Assembly: GCF_000426545.1 (NCBI RefSeq) | Contig: NZ_AUFO01000020.1 | Span: forward strand, 79,125-143,124 | Reading direction: 5' to 3' | Source: Paenibacillus massiliensis subsp. panacisoli DSM 21345 | Lineage (GTDB): Bacteria; Bacillota; Bacilli; Paenibacillales; Paenibacillaceae | Length of the DNA stretch: 64,000 nt | Shown: positions 48,822 to 58,219 of the stretch, in pieces | Layout of the letters: each line of letters opens with the position of its first letter | How positions within the stretch are numbered: position 1 is the stretch's first letter | Translations under genes and position numbers: made by a program | Notes under the pieces: generated by a model | The model's input: the letters and a program-made list of their open reading frames with translations, nothing else | The model's database searches: none | Told to the model about the DNA's origin: nothing

Positions 48822-50548
48822 CGGTGAATGCCATTCCGAACATCATGTCGATCCATGCACTCCGTAACGGCTATCTTCAAGGGAGCTTCACACCTTCGGA
48901 GGTGGTGGATAGCATCATCCAGCGCGCAAGTGACACTGAGGATTACCACCATTGGATCACAGCGCCGTCTCTGGAGCTTATTGCTCCCTATCTGGAGAGC
49001 CTTCAGCATCTGTCCATTACTGAATATCCGCTGTGGGGCATTCCTTTTGCCATCAAAGACAACATTGCGGTTCAAGGGTGGCCTCTCACGGCAGGATGCC
49101 CAGAATTCGCAACGGTCTCCGAGCAACATGCCGTAGTCGTGGAAAGGCTAATTGCTGCTGGCGCCATTCCTGTCGGTAAAACCAATCTTGATCAATTCGC
49201 CACAGGGCTGGTCGGTACGAGAAGCCCTTATGGGCAGACACATAACGCCTTACGTCCCGAGCTGATCAGCGGAGGTTCAAGCTCTGGTTCGGCGGTAGCA
49301 GTAGCACTTGGTCAAGCAGCCTTCTCGCTTGGCACAGATACCGCCGGCTCGGGCCGAATTCCAGCCGCACTGCATGGTCTGGTTGGCTATAAGCCTGCTG
49401 TAGGCGCATGGCCATCCACTGGCCTAGTTCCTGCATGCCGTAGCATTGATTGCATTACTGTGTTTGCCAATGAGCTGGAAGACGCGGCTTCCGTAGACCG
49501 GATCGTGCGAGGTCCACATATCGAAGATGCTTTCTCAAGAGCACGCCCTTTGGGTCCATCTCGCGCACCTGCCAAGTGGTTGCTACCCAAGGGAGAGCTA
49601 ACATTTTATGGTCCATTTGCAAAAGAGTACGAGGCGGCTTGGCATACTACCAAGCAAGCATTGCTGCAGTCAGGTCTAAATGTTGAAGAGGTTGATATCT
49701 CTCTCTTGCAAGAAGCTGCAACGCTTCTGTACGAAGGGCCACTTGTAGCTGAACGATGGGCGGACCTGGAATCATTCGTCGAGTTGCATCCTGGCGCACT
49801 GTTACCTGTAACGGAGACAATCCTTCGAACAGGCAGCAAGGAAACATATACCGCCGCTGCATTATTCCGTGCACAGCACCGTTTGGCTGAAATTCAGCGC
49901 AGCACGGCAGAGTTGCTGCAAGAGGCCGTCCTTGTGCTGCCAACCTGCGGAGGAACATGGACAAGAGAACAAGTACAGAAGGACCCCATTCATGCGAATA
50001 GTCAGATGGGACTATACACGAATCATTGCAATTTGCTCGATTTGAGTGCGATCGCGATTCCCGCAGGGGAGGTAGAGGAGAACACGCCTTTTGGAATAAC
50101 TCTCTTCACATTACCTGAGCAGGAAGCCTCCATGCTTGAAGCCGCTAAGATGTTCAGACAGAATCAGGCTCGTATTCTGGTCGCTGTCTGTGGCCTGCAT
50201 ATGAGAGGCATGTTACTGGAAGCTCAGATGACGGGCCTGGGAGCTACTTTTGTGGAGGAAGCCCGCACAGCTCCCGCATATCGTCTGTACCAACTGAATA
50301 CGAGTCCAGCAAAGCCGGGTCTGGTTCATACATTGGAAAATGGTGCAGCCATTGATCTGGAGCTATGGAGCATGCCAGTTACCTCCTTTGGTGTATTTAC
50401 AGCAGCCATTCCAGCTCCGCTAGGGATGGGTAAGATTTTGCTGCAAGACGGCAGGGTGGTGTCGGGTTTCATTTGTGAGGCCTCAGCCGTAGAGACTGCG
50501 GTGGACATTACACATCTTGGCGGGTGGAGAAAGGCTGTATCCATTTGA
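48818..50548 (+). CDS. atzF: Allophanate hydrolase
   Basis: The 576-residue amidase-signature enzyme has the predicted triad Lys80 (FAIKDN), cis-Ser154 (SGGSSSGSAV) and Ser178 (DTAGSGR). A C-terminal allophanate hydrolase domain (from about residue 450, VCGLHMRGMLLEAQMTGLGA) follows. It converts allophanate to ammonia and CO2 and completes guanidine breakdown. The start overlaps the carboxylase stop (ATGA) after AGGAGG. It is followed by a terminator, closing a four-gene operon. Confidence 0.92.
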   Translation: MTVNAIPNIMSIHALRNGYLQGSFTPSEVVDSIIQRASDTEDYHHWITAPSLELIAPYLESLQHLSITEYPLWGIPFAIKDNIAVQGWPLTAGCPEFATVSEQHAVVVERLIAAGAIPVGKTNLDQFATGLVGTRSPYGQTHNALRPELISGGSSSGSAVAVALGQAAFSLGTDTAGSGRIPAALHGLVGYKPAVGAWPSTGLVPACRSIDCITVFANELEDAASVDRIVRGPHIEDAFSRARPLGPSRAPAKWLLPKGELTFYGPFAKEYEAAWHTTKQALLQSGLNVEEVDISLLQEAATLLYEGPLVAERWADLESFVELHPGALLPVTETILRTGSKETYTAAALFRAQHRLAEIQRSTAELLQEAVLVLPTCGGTWTREQVQKDPIHANSQMGLYTNHCNLLDLSAIAIPAGEVEENTPFGITLFTLPEQEASMLEAAKMFRQNQARILVAVCGLHMRGMLLEAQMTGLGATFVEEARTAPAYRLYQLNTSPAKPGLVHTLENGAAIDLELWSMPVTSFGVFTAAIPAPLGMGKILLQDGRVVSGFICEASAVETAVDITHLGGWRKAVSI

Positions 50549-50583
50549 AGGGGCACTTTATACGCGTATTCTTCATTCCCACT

Positions 50584-50611
50584 AAAAGTCGCTATTATAG
50601 CGGCTTTTTTT
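50584..50611 (+). terminator. Terminator of the guanidine operon
   Basis: AAAAGTCGCT ATTAT AGCGGCTTTT forms a ten-pair stem with one G-T pair and runs into Ts. It is closely related to the hairpins at 58506 and 60665. Confidence 0.8.
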
Positions 50612-50731
50612 ACTTTATGGGAACGGGACAGCCCCTTGGTTAAATCAGGTTAACGTAGTAAAATAACTCAGGATATCGATTCGCGCATCGTTGTGAATGA
50701 GCAAGTAACTATAAAACAGAGGAGAACGAGC

Positions 50732-51319
50732 ATGAGTGATCCATTTGCATTTGATTTATTTCCGTTAATCCAGACCGAACGATTCATTCTCCGGGCACCA
50801 GAGGACAAGGACAGTAAGGATCTATTGGCATTGTATTCGGATGAAGCCGTGGTGCAATATATGCCGTTTACTCCATTCGAATCTGAAGAGGATACTAGGG
50901 GAGAGATGAGCTGGTATGCGAAGATTTTCAAGGAACATACGGGTCTGCGCTGGATGATTGAAGACCGTGAGTCCTGTCGTGTAATTGGAACGTGTGGGTT
51001 CCTGAATTATGAAAATGTACATAACCGTGCAGAGGTTGGATACGATCTGCATTCCGACTACTGGGGCCGCGGCGTTATGACAGAAGTGGCTCGTGCTGTA
51101 CTACATTTTGGATTCATGCGCATGCAGTTGAACAAGATCGAAGCAAAGGTTGAACCGGAGAATGAGGCATCCATTCGTCTGCTGCACAAGCTTGGTTTTC
51201 AACAGGAAGGTGTACTTCGTCAGCATGAGTTTGAGAAAGGCAGGTACATTGACCTTGCGGTGTTCGCACAATTAAAAAGTGAAATTTCGAAGATATACGC
51301 ATCGCATTCCATTTTCTGA
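50732..51319 (+). CDS. GNAT family N-acetyltransferase (RimJ/RimL type)
   Basis: 195 residues with the RimJ/RimL pattern: an opening TERFILRAPEDKDSKDLLAL, GYDLHSDYWGRGVMTEVARA (acetyl-CoA loop) and NEASIRLLHKLGFQQEGVLR. It acetylates an amine, perhaps a protein N-terminus or antibiotic; the target is unknown. ATG 50732 follows GAGGAG, so an earlier in-frame ATG is rejected. It is a stand-alone gene ending in a hairpin at 51360. Confidence 0.85.
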   Translation: MSDPFAFDLFPLIQTERFILRAPEDKDSKDLLALYSDEAVVQYMPFTPFESEEDTRGEMSWYAKIFKEHTGLRWMIEDRESCRVIGTCGFLNYENVHNRAEVGYDLHSDYWGRGVMTEVARAVLHFGFMRMQLNKIEAKVEPENEASIRLLHKLGFQQEGVLRQHEFEKGRYIDLAVFAQLKSEISKIYASHSIF

Positions 51320-51359
51320 TTTTGGAGCTCTTTATTAATCTTAATTGTAAGAAACGAAG

Positions 51360-51391
51360 AAAGCAGCTGATTAACATGATCGGCTGCTTTT
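51360..51391 (+). terminator. Terminator after the acetyltransferase gene
   Basis: AAAGCAGCTGAT and ATCGGCTGCTTT pair over 12 positions (one wobble) around a 7-base loop, ending in TTTT. It may serve both convergent acetyltransferase genes. Confidence 0.7.
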
Positions 51392-51409
51392 GTTCAAGTC
51401 ACGTGCACA

Positions 51410-52027
51410 TTAGGTCGTGGTAGTGAGCTCTAAACATTTTTGCATAAATATCACCTTTTTGAAACCAGCTTTTACAGTAAATGAGCTAGATTTAAGTTCT
51501 TTTTTGATAATATAACCAAAACGTTCATATAATTTTTGTGCTGACGGATTAGTATCAACAACCTCTAGATTTATTTTATTGATGCGCATATCTTTTGCGA
51601 GTTGCTCTACCTTGTTTAATAGCAACTTCCCTATTCCATTGCCACGAGCTTTTACAGACACAGCAATAGGGTCAATATGCAATATATTTTCATTGTATAG
51701 ATGGAATCTTAAATAAAACGTATAAAATAAAAATCGCCAAATCGCTATGAATGGAGAGTAAACATTCCGAAAAGCGTTATAATTCGCAGGTGTAAAAGCT
51801 TTTTTTCCTATATTGTATCCTAGAAATCCAACCACTTCTTCATTTCTTATGGCATATATACCTTGTTCAAATTGTATAGATTGAGATAATAGCTCAACTG
51901 CCTGCTCTCTAGTTTTTGCATAAAACCATAGATATTTTACTTTCAATGGAAAAGCTTCGTAAAATAGATTTGCAACTTGTTCTTGCTGTTGTGGATTAAG
52001 CTTCGATGTGATTTCAATTTGATTCAA
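51410..52027 (-). CDS. GNAT family N-acetyltransferase
   Basis: The 205-residue GNAT protein has SVKARGNGIGKLLLNKVEQL (acetyl-CoA loop) and NLEVVDTNPSAQKLYERFGY. TTG 52027 follows GGGGGAG at six bases; a second TTG further upstream sits inside that site. Codons are richer in A and T than neighbouring genes, as in the adjacent AraC gene, hinting at joint acquisition. Target unknown. Confidence 0.8.
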   Translation of the reverse strand: MNQIEITSKLNPQQQEQVANLFYEAFPLKVKYLWFYAKTREQAVELLSQSIQFEQGIYAIRNEEVVGFLGYNIGKKAFTPANYNAFRNVYSPFIAIWRFLFYTFYLRFHLYNENILHIDPIAVSVKARGNGIGKLLLNKVEQLAKDMRINKINLEVVDTNPSAQKLYERFGYIIKKELKSSSFTVKAGFKKVIFMQKCLELTTTT

Positions 52028-52194
52028 TGTTTTCTCCCCCAATCCTTCATTTTAAATTTCATTGTTGTTCTGTATTTCATTTTCCTCAAATGAAGACGAG
52101 TGAACAATTCACATTTCTTTGAATTGTTCGTACATTTCTTAGACTCATTTATTTGCTGCTTATTAATATTTGAATTGAGAGGAGGAAATAAAAG

Positions 52195-53499
52195 ATGAGT
52201 AGTAAACATTTTTCGACCCAAAACACTCCCTTAAAAGCGCAGCTTCTAAGAGTCAAAGATGAACCGTTTCGGTGGGATAATTCCATTGAAGTAGTGATTG
52301 TATTGGAAGGTAGCGTTCATATTGCAATTGCAGACGAGGGCAGGAAATTAGGAGTTGGTGCAATAGAAATTTTCAATATCAATCAAGTTCACCGTCTATT
52401 TCAGACTAATGATAATAATTTAGTACTCCAGATAAATATAGATGCTGAATTCGCAAAAGAGTATTGCCCGGATATATCAAAAATCTGGTTTGCGCATGAA
52501 TTTAGCCCTGGAATTTATCTAGGGTTAGAACGAATAAAAGAAATGAATGAAACAATTTGCACGTTAGTATCGCCAATTGTAAACAAGAGAGAGAACCGCT
52601 TCTTAGCTCTAATGAACATAACAGAACAATTGTTGGATCTACTCACTACAAATTTTAATGTCAAAAGAATTTTCGATGGTAACCCAACCAAGCTGCAACG
52701 AATGGAGAAACTATATGAATATTTATTTAATAGCAGGGTCTACACCAACAAGGCATCTTTAAATGATATTGCTAAAATTACTGAGGAGTATTTAAATTTA
52801 GATTATTTATCATCACAATTTAAATTGTTAATAGGAGATACGCTGCAAAATTTACTTCATTACTTAAGAATTGAGCACGCGATAAAACTATTATTAACTA
52901 CAGACAAAAGTCTAGTTGAAGTATCAATCGAGAGTGGTTTTTCTTCTCCTAGATATTTTTATCAAAAATTCAATAAGATTTTCCCAGAGGGACCGAAAGA
53001 ATTTCGCAAAGAAAATAAGAAAAAGCAAGAGATGCTAGAATACTGCAGGGAAATAATCGATCCAGCATTTGTTCTTCCAAGGCATAATGGGTTATTTTGC
53101 CGTCACGAAACCATTGGCAGTGAGCAAAACAAATGGATTAACCTCGATATATTTGGACCCTATGGTCAAAATTCAACTTCTCCATACTTGATAAAAATAT
53201 CCGAATTAGTCAAAAAGAATTCACATAAGTATCTTAAGATGATTCTTCAGGTTAATAATTTAAGTCCATACAAAGTTTTTGGATTTGAAGAAATATCCAA
53301 TCCTCTAAACAGTGATATTAAAATTCTGACATTGATTATAAATATATTAAGCGAAAACGATATTCATCCTGTATTTATTGTGAAAGCAAGTAGTGAAGCT
53401 ATTTCAGAACAGATAGTAACAATACAGCAACTAATTCAAAAATATTCCCTTACTTATGGATCAGAGCAATTGAAGGGATGGAGAATTGAAATTCGATGA
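52195..53499 (+). CDS. AraC family regulator with degenerate GH39-like C-terminal region
   Basis: 434 residues: an N-terminal cupin (about 10-95), an AraC helix-turn-helix (about 180-285, IESGFSSPRYFYQKFNKIFP) and a 150-residue C-terminal extension. The order cupin-HTH-extension matches the AraC proteins fused to a GH39-like barrel in Firmicutes, but the extension is far too short for a barrel and shows no catalytic Glu pair. AGAGGAGG precedes the ATG. The gene is notably A+T-rich. The sensor role is inferred. Confidence 0.75.
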   Translation: MSSKHFSTQNTPLKAQLLRVKDEPFRWDNSIEVVIVLEGSVHIAIADEGRKLGVGAIEIFNINQVHRLFQTNDNNLVLQINIDAEFAKEYCPDISKIWFAHEFSPGIYLGLERIKEMNETICTLVSPIVNKRENRFLALMNITEQLLDLLTTNFNVKRIFDGNPTKLQRMEKLYEYLFNSRVYTNKASLNDIAKITEEYLNLDYLSSQFKLLIGDTLQNLLHYLRIEHAIKLLLTTDKSLVEVSIESGFSSPRYFYQKFNKIFPEGPKEFRKENKKKQEMLEYCREIIDPAFVLPRHNGLFCRHETIGSEQNKWINLDIFGPYGQNSTSPYLIKISELVKKNSHKYLKMILQVNNLSPYKVFGFEEISNPLNSDIKILTLIINILSENDIHPVFIVKASSEAISEQIVTIQQLIQKYSLTYGSEQLKGWRIEIR

Positions 53500-53690
53500 G
53501 GCAGATGAAGCAGTCTTTAACTCTACTTTCTTAACAAGGATTTAGAGATAACATATGAATCTAGTTGAAGTACATGAACTTTTTTAAAAATTCCATTTGC
53601 CGAAATGGACAAGGACTGGCTTCGATTACCGATTCGATGCATAGCTAAATGTTGAGTTCGAAACCAAAGATGTCCGGCTTAGATAAGGGT

Positions 53691-54242
53691 TCACCATAGC
53701 TGCAGTCTGGCCTCCAAAATCTTAGTCATCTGTTCGACCATTTCTTCTGGGGTATATGGCATGGATTGGACGATCCACCACTCAATCAACCCTGTGATAG
53801 AAACGGATAAGAATTGCGCCAGCACATCTCTATGGATATCGGTACGCAGTTCCATATGGTTCACCACCACGGTTATATTCGTTTCTATCATCTGTGTCAT
53901 ACGGTGTCTGAAAGCCGGAATGCCTTTGTTAGTGATCAAAACACTATAAATTGCTGCATGCTCCTTCAGATACGTGAACGTACGAATCAGCAGCTCCCGG
54001 GACAGTAAAGTGTCAACCTCTTCATCCGGCACGCAGCTGTCAGCAAGCATCATCAGATATGTCTCTACACTCTGTTCCAGGAGGTCATATTTGTCTGTAA
54101 AATGCAAATAGACCGTCCCGCGGTTGACATTGGCCCGATCCGCAATCCCTTGAATGGTAATCCTCTCAAAATCCTGCTCCCCCAGCAGCCCTATGAACGC
54201 TTGCATAATCATTTGTCTTGATCGCATGATACGTCGATCCAT
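53691..54242 (-). CDS. TetR/AcrR family regulator
   Basis: 183 residues with the TetR helix-turn-helix ITIQGIADRANVNRGTVYLH then FTDKYDLLEQ, and a helical C-terminal domain. ATG 54242 follows GAGGGG. It is similar across its length to the TetR at 12283-12828. It is divergent from the PanE-like gene, which it probably regulates. A broken partial copy of the same tetR/panE pair is found at 58683-58853. Confidence 0.88.
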   Translation of the reverse strand: MDRRIMRSRQMIMQAFIGLLGEQDFERITIQGIADRANVNRGTVYLHFTDKYDLLEQSVETYLMMLADSCVPDEEVDTLLSRELLIRTFTYLKEHAAIYSVLITNKGIPAFRHRMTQMIETNITVVVNHMELRTDIHRDVLAQFLSVSITGLIEWWIVQSMPYTPEEMVEQMTKILEARLQLW

Positions 54243-54343
54243 ATTCTTCCCCTCTTTCTTGAACACATCCAGCGTCCGTTGTTCATTTCTCAACAAAAGC
54301 GAATGTTATTAACCATTGCGCTTGCCTCCATCCGAATGATACC

Positions 54344-54372
54344 TTGATTGTAGTACACAGGTGTTAGATATT
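54344..54372 (+). promoter_or_regulatory. Possible promoter of the PanE-like gene
   Basis: TTGATT (54344-54349), a 17-base spacer and GATATT (54367-54372) lie about 30 bases before the PanE-like start in the region divergent from TetR. Confidence 0.35.
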
Positions 54373-54400
54373 CAACAACTGTTAATTGTAGGAGGAGGGG

Positions 54401-55360
54401 ATGTTATTGAACATACTCGTGTACGGTGCAGGTGTGCAAGGAAGCTATCTGGCGCATGTCCTCATACGAGGTGGGCATGACGTGACCGTGTTGGCAAGAG
54501 GAAAACGAGCAGAGGAACTAGAACAGGCTGGATTGGTCATCCGACATTACCTTCAGCGCAAGACAACCATCGATCCGGTTCGTGTGATTCGAACACTGGA
54601 GCCAGGTGACGCGTATGACCTGATCTTTGTTACCATGAAATTTTCGGACTTCGAGGCTGTGCTGCCGATCCTCGCAGACAACGATAGCCGTCATATCGTA
54701 CTGGTCGGCAACAATATGGATACCTATGCTATGCAGGACTATCTCAGCAAATCTGGGCGCTCTCCCAAGCAGGTCGCATTTGGATTCCAGACTACAGGGG
54801 GTACACGTGCGAACGGGCAAGTCATTTGCATCCGTGGCGGTCACGGGCAGATGGTCATCGGGGGATTGAATGGGGCTATTCCCTTCGACTCCCTGCTGGA
54901 GCAGGCGTTCATGCGAACCAAGTACAAGCTCAACCATCATAATCAGATCGATGCCTGGCTGAAAAATCACATGGTGTTGGTCGTGCCTATGAACATGGTC
55001 ATTCTGTTCCATCGCTTCCAGATGAAACAGATTGTCCGTGACGACAAGCGAATGCGTCAGTTGGTGGCCGCGATGGGGGAGGGCTTCCGCGTACTGGATT
55101 CATTAGGGTATCCGCTGACCCCAGCGGCGCAAGCATCTTGGATTACCCGCTATCCACGCTTAACCCGCTTGGCCATGAAGCTTTTCTTCGCGCTCCCAGT
55201 GAGCCGACTGATTGATGGGACGGCAGTAGAGCTCAAGGTGCTGAATGAGGCATTTACTGCGTGGAGGGCCAAGTCGGATGTGCCTACCCCGAGCTGGGAT
55301 GCATTGGAGGAGGAGTGGCTCATCCAATATCAACATGATAGGAAAAAAGAATACTCATGA
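54401..55360 (+). CDS. PanE/ApbA-like ketopantoate reductase family protein
   Basis: The 319-residue NAD(P)-dependent oxidoreductase has the N-terminal Rossmann motif ILVYGAGVQGSYLAHVL and VTVLARGKRAEEL (NADP-type Arg). A helical C-terminal domain carries the family's substrate region. The conserved Lys of true PanE is not clearly placed, so it may act on another 2-oxo acid. GGAGGAGGGG runs directly into ATG 54401; a TTG six bases on has better spacing. It is controlled by the divergent TetR (inference). Confidence 0.78.
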   Translation: MLLNILVYGAGVQGSYLAHVLIRGGHDVTVLARGKRAEELEQAGLVIRHYLQRKTTIDPVRVIRTLEPGDAYDLIFVTMKFSDFEAVLPILADNDSRHIVLVGNNMDTYAMQDYLSKSGRSPKQVAFGFQTTGGTRANGQVICIRGGHGQMVIGGLNGAIPFDSLLEQAFMRTKYKLNHHNQIDAWLKNHMVLVVPMNMVILFHRFQMKQIVRDDKRMRQLVAAMGEGFRVLDSLGYPLTPAAQASWITRYPRLTRLAMKLFFALPVSRLIDGTAVELKVLNEAFTAWRAKSDVPTPSWDALEEEWLIQYQHDRKKEYS

Positions 55361-55372
55361 GTTCATGTTTCT

Positions 55373-55561
55373 GTGGAGTATGGTATATTGATACGTGCAA
55401 TAATGCATGTGGTTGGATATCATCTATTCACGATGGATATGCCAGACCATGCTGTTGCAGAATGCCGGAATTTTGTTCCACTTTATGATATTTCTGAGGA
55501 AAGCGCGACAGGAACATCCAACGGTGCCTTGCTCAGCTATTTGTTCCGACATGGTCAGTGA
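55373..55561 (+). pseudogene. PhzF family remnant
   Basis: An open stretch of 62 codons ends with RNFVPLYDISEESATGTSNG then ALLSYLFRHGQ, the conserved core of PhzF-type isomerases (usual form RNFAP, then ATGSANGAL). An intact protein has about 280 residues; here nothing before the last quarter survives and the C-terminal strands are cut by a stop. It is a fragment of a deleted gene, not a functional enzyme. Confidence 0.65.
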
Positions 55562-55657
55562 TAAACGAAGACAGATCATGGTTTAAACGGACCATTACAC
55601 CTGTTGATTGGCAAGGATGAGAACTTGCAATTATAGAACCAGATTGAAGGAATGTGG

Positions 55658-55687
55658 CATAAGCAGCCTGCTGGCAGGCTGCTTATG
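55658..55687. terminator. Perfect hairpin between convergent genes
   Basis: CATAAGCAGCCTG and CAGGCTGCTTATG make a perfect 13-pair stem with a CTGG loop. The T run is poor, but the place (before the convergent GNAT gene) suits a bidirectional terminator. Confidence 0.6.
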
Positions 55688-55697
55688 TGTGTTACGA

Positions 55698-56261
55698 TCA
55701 ACGATGTCTAGTTAACCATTCTGACTGGAGGACCGCATACTGATACTCATCTACCCAATTTCCTTTTGACATGTAATTTTGCAACAGATGTCCTTCGCGT
55801 CTCATACCTAAACGTTCTAGAACTCGAATGGATTTTTCGTTTCGTACATCGGCAAGAGCAATGGCTTTATGCTTGCCCAAGGTACTAAAAGTATAGTCAA
55901 GCAAGGAACAAAGGGCCTCATGAATATACCCCATCCCTTGATGCTCAGGTGCGAGTGTGAATCCTATTTCAACAATTCGGGGTTCATTCCCAAGTGTATG
56001 AAGTGCGCAGTCCCCAATCAATTGATTGGAACTAGCCAAGGCAATGGCGTATTGAAACCACGTACCTGGTTGGTCAGGCATATGTTCCATTTGAGTTCTG
56101 ACAAAGGATTCAGCATCTTCATAGATATAATTCTCCCAGGATTGGAATCGGGAAGTGGATGGATCTGCACGGTAGTTATAAAAAGATGTCGCATCCTCCA
56201 AACCAAAATGCCGAATGACAAGACGATCTGTAACCGCATATACAGCGCTTGTATTGTCCAT
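55698..56261 (-). CDS. GNAT family N-acetyltransferase (RimJ/RimL type)
   Basis: 187 residues with TDRLVIRHFGLEDATSFYNY at the start, GFTLAPEHQGMGYIHEALCS as acetyl-CoA loop and NEKSIRVLERLGMRREGHLL near the end. GAGGTGA precedes the ATG. It is read with the broken lpd and the SDR gene upstream on the reverse strand. Target unknown; such enzymes acetylate ribosomal-protein N-termini or small amines. Confidence 0.85.
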   Translation of the reverse strand: MDNTSAVYAVTDRLVIRHFGLEDATSFYNYRADPSTSRFQSWENYIYEDAESFVRTQMEHMPDQPGTWFQYAIALASSNQLIGDCALHTLGNEPRIVEIGFTLAPEHQGMGYIHEALCSLLDYTFSTLGKHKAIALADVRNEKSIRVLERLGMRREGHLLQNYMSKGNWVDEYQYAVLQSEWLTRHR

Positions 56262-56281
56262 ATTTCACCTCATACAATCTC

Positions 56282-57245
56282 TTAATGGCTTGAGAGCTTT
56301 TCCATCTTACGATTGGCATGCTCTGCGGCCTCCATAATGACTTCGCCCAACGTCGGGTGAGGATGGATCGTCATGGCCAAATCCTCAACAGTTGCTCCCA
56401 TCTCGATGGCCAAGGCAAGCTCAGATATAAGGATAGATGCTTCAGCACCCACAATCTGTGCTCCTAATACAAGGCCAGATGCTTGATGCGCTATAATTTT
56501 CACAACACCTGCTGGCTCCTTCAAAGCTAATGCTCGGCCATTAATAGAGAATGCAGATTTTCCAACGACAACTGGAATTGATTGTTGCTTGCATTCGGTT
56601 TCATTAAGGCCAACACTAGCCAATTCTGGACTAGAGAACACCACAAGCGGAATCTCCTTGTAGTCGACAATGGAAGGCTTGCCTGCGATGGCTTCTGCAG
56701 CAATCTTCGCCTCATAGGAAGCTTTGTGAGCCAGAGCGGGTCCCTGGATAATATCACCGATGGCATAAATATGCGGAATGGACGTTCTGCACTGATCGTC
56801 GATTTCAATCAGTCCTTGGGCTGTACAGGGCAGACCGATGCGTTCTAGACCCAATTCCCCATCCGTATTGGGTGTTCTTCCGACAGTAATCAGTGCATAT
56901 TCCGCTTGAACTGTGCAGCGTTCATCCTGATGTGAATAGTGAAGCTCAAGATGGTGTGCATGCTGATCAGCGCCTACTACGTTGGCGTCTGTAATGATTG
57001 TTATTCCATCTTCTTCAAGTTGACGAACTACAGGAGCAACAAGTTCACCTTCAAATCCTGGCAGCACTTGGCCACCCCCTTCAAGAATCGTTACTTTCGT
57101 ACCGAACTTGGCGAACATCTGCCCTAGCTCTACTCCGATATAGCCACCACCAACTATAGCAAGACTGTCAGGACTGTGAGGGAGAGATAGCGCTTCTGTG
57201 GAGGATAAGATACGGCCACCAAAGGGAAGGATTAAAATAGAACTA
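56282..57245 (-). pseudogene. lpdA: Dihydrolipoamide dehydrogenase, N-terminally truncated
   Basis: The reverse strand carries the NAD-binding and dimerisation domains of dihydrolipoamide dehydrogenase. It runs from FGGRILSSTEALSLP and IVGGGYIGVELGQMFAKFGT to the terminal HPHPTLGEVIMEAAEH with its catalytic His-Glu. The first part, including the FAD-binding GxGxxG and the redox CxxxxC, is missing, and an in-frame TGA closes the upstream side near 57250. The open part from ATG 57118 could still be translated as 278 residues. The SDR stop is a few bases away, so a deletion or insertion joined the two. Confidence 0.8.
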
Positions 57246-57257
57246 TATCATCGTTTT

Positions 57258-58040
57258 TTATAATACGGAGGATGTACCACCGTCTATGTTCACGGCAGTT
57301 CCTGTGACATAGGAGGCTGCTCCTGACACAAGAAAAGCAATCACTTTTGCGGCCTCAGCTGTCTGACCTATTCGCTGGAGTGGGATGCCATGACTCGGAT
57401 CGGAAGCGAACTCCTCCCAGCTTTGTTCTGGTGCTGAAGCCTTCCACTTCCGCTCAATCTGATCGCTACGAATTAGACCGATACACACGGCATTAACACG
57501 AATATTTTCCTTGGCGAGGTCTTTGCTCATGGCCTTCGTGAGGGCAAGTCCTGCCGCACGGCTGACTGATGTTGGCAAAGACGACGCAGGTGGCGCCTTA
57601 CCTGCCGTCGCCGTCACATTAAGGATGGAACCACCGCCTCTTTGACGCATATGAGGAACTGCCGCCTTAGAACTATGAACTGCTCCTAACAATTTCAAAT
57701 CCAAATCTGAAGTCCAGCTTTCGGTGCTGACCGCCTCAAAGCGGTTAGCCGCTGCTGTTCCGGCATTGTTAACCAAAATATCTAGTCCACCGAAATGTTC
57801 TACAGTCTGCTCCACCGCACGTCGCACCTCTGCTTCTATTGAAATATCTGCAGAGATGACTAGTGCATCTGCACCTGTAGTCTCCTTAATACGCTGCGCC
57901 GCGACTTGAAGAGGAGCTTCGTTGCGGGCAACAATTGCCACCATTGCGCCTTCCGATGCTAGAATAATTGCTGTCTCTAGTCCGATCCCTTTGCTGCCAC
58001 CTGTAATTAGTGCTATTTTATCTTTCAATTCTAAATCCAT
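57258..58040 (-). CDS. SDR family oxidoreductase lacking the usual YxxxK
   Basis: The 260-residue short-chain dehydrogenase fold has the NAD(P) loop ITGGSKGIGLETA, VNNAG and the terminal VNIDGG. The expected catalytic Tyr-xxx-Lys reads PTSVSRAAGLALT, with Thr and Arg instead, a form seen in a subset of SDRs. It may use a different catalytic route or act without reduction. The start has GGAGGAG upstream. It lies directly before the truncated lpd on the same strand. Confidence 0.8.
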   Translation of the reverse strand: MDLELKDKIALITGGSKGIGLETAIILASEGAMVAIVARNEAPLQVAAQRIKETTGADALVISADISIEAEVRRAVEQTVEHFGGLDILVNNAGTAAANRFEAVSTESWTSDLDLKLLGAVHSSKAAVPHMRQRGGGSILNVTATAGKAPPASSLPTSVSRAAGLALTKAMSKDLAKENIRVNAVCIGLIRSDQIERKWKASAPEQSWEEFASDPSHGIPLQRIGQTAEAAKVIAFLVSGAASYVTGTAVNIDGGTSSVL

Positions 58041-58219
58041 TCATTTCTCCTCCCTAAATGTCTAGACTAATTAGAATTAAGTTTTCGTTAGAGGACAACC
58101 TAATTTTTACATTATAGCACAAATAGATTTATCCTTATCTTCCAGTGCACTCATTTGACTGAAAATTTACGTATCAGTTAAACTAGCCATAGCAAGTAGT
58201 GAAATCCGAGGTGACATGC

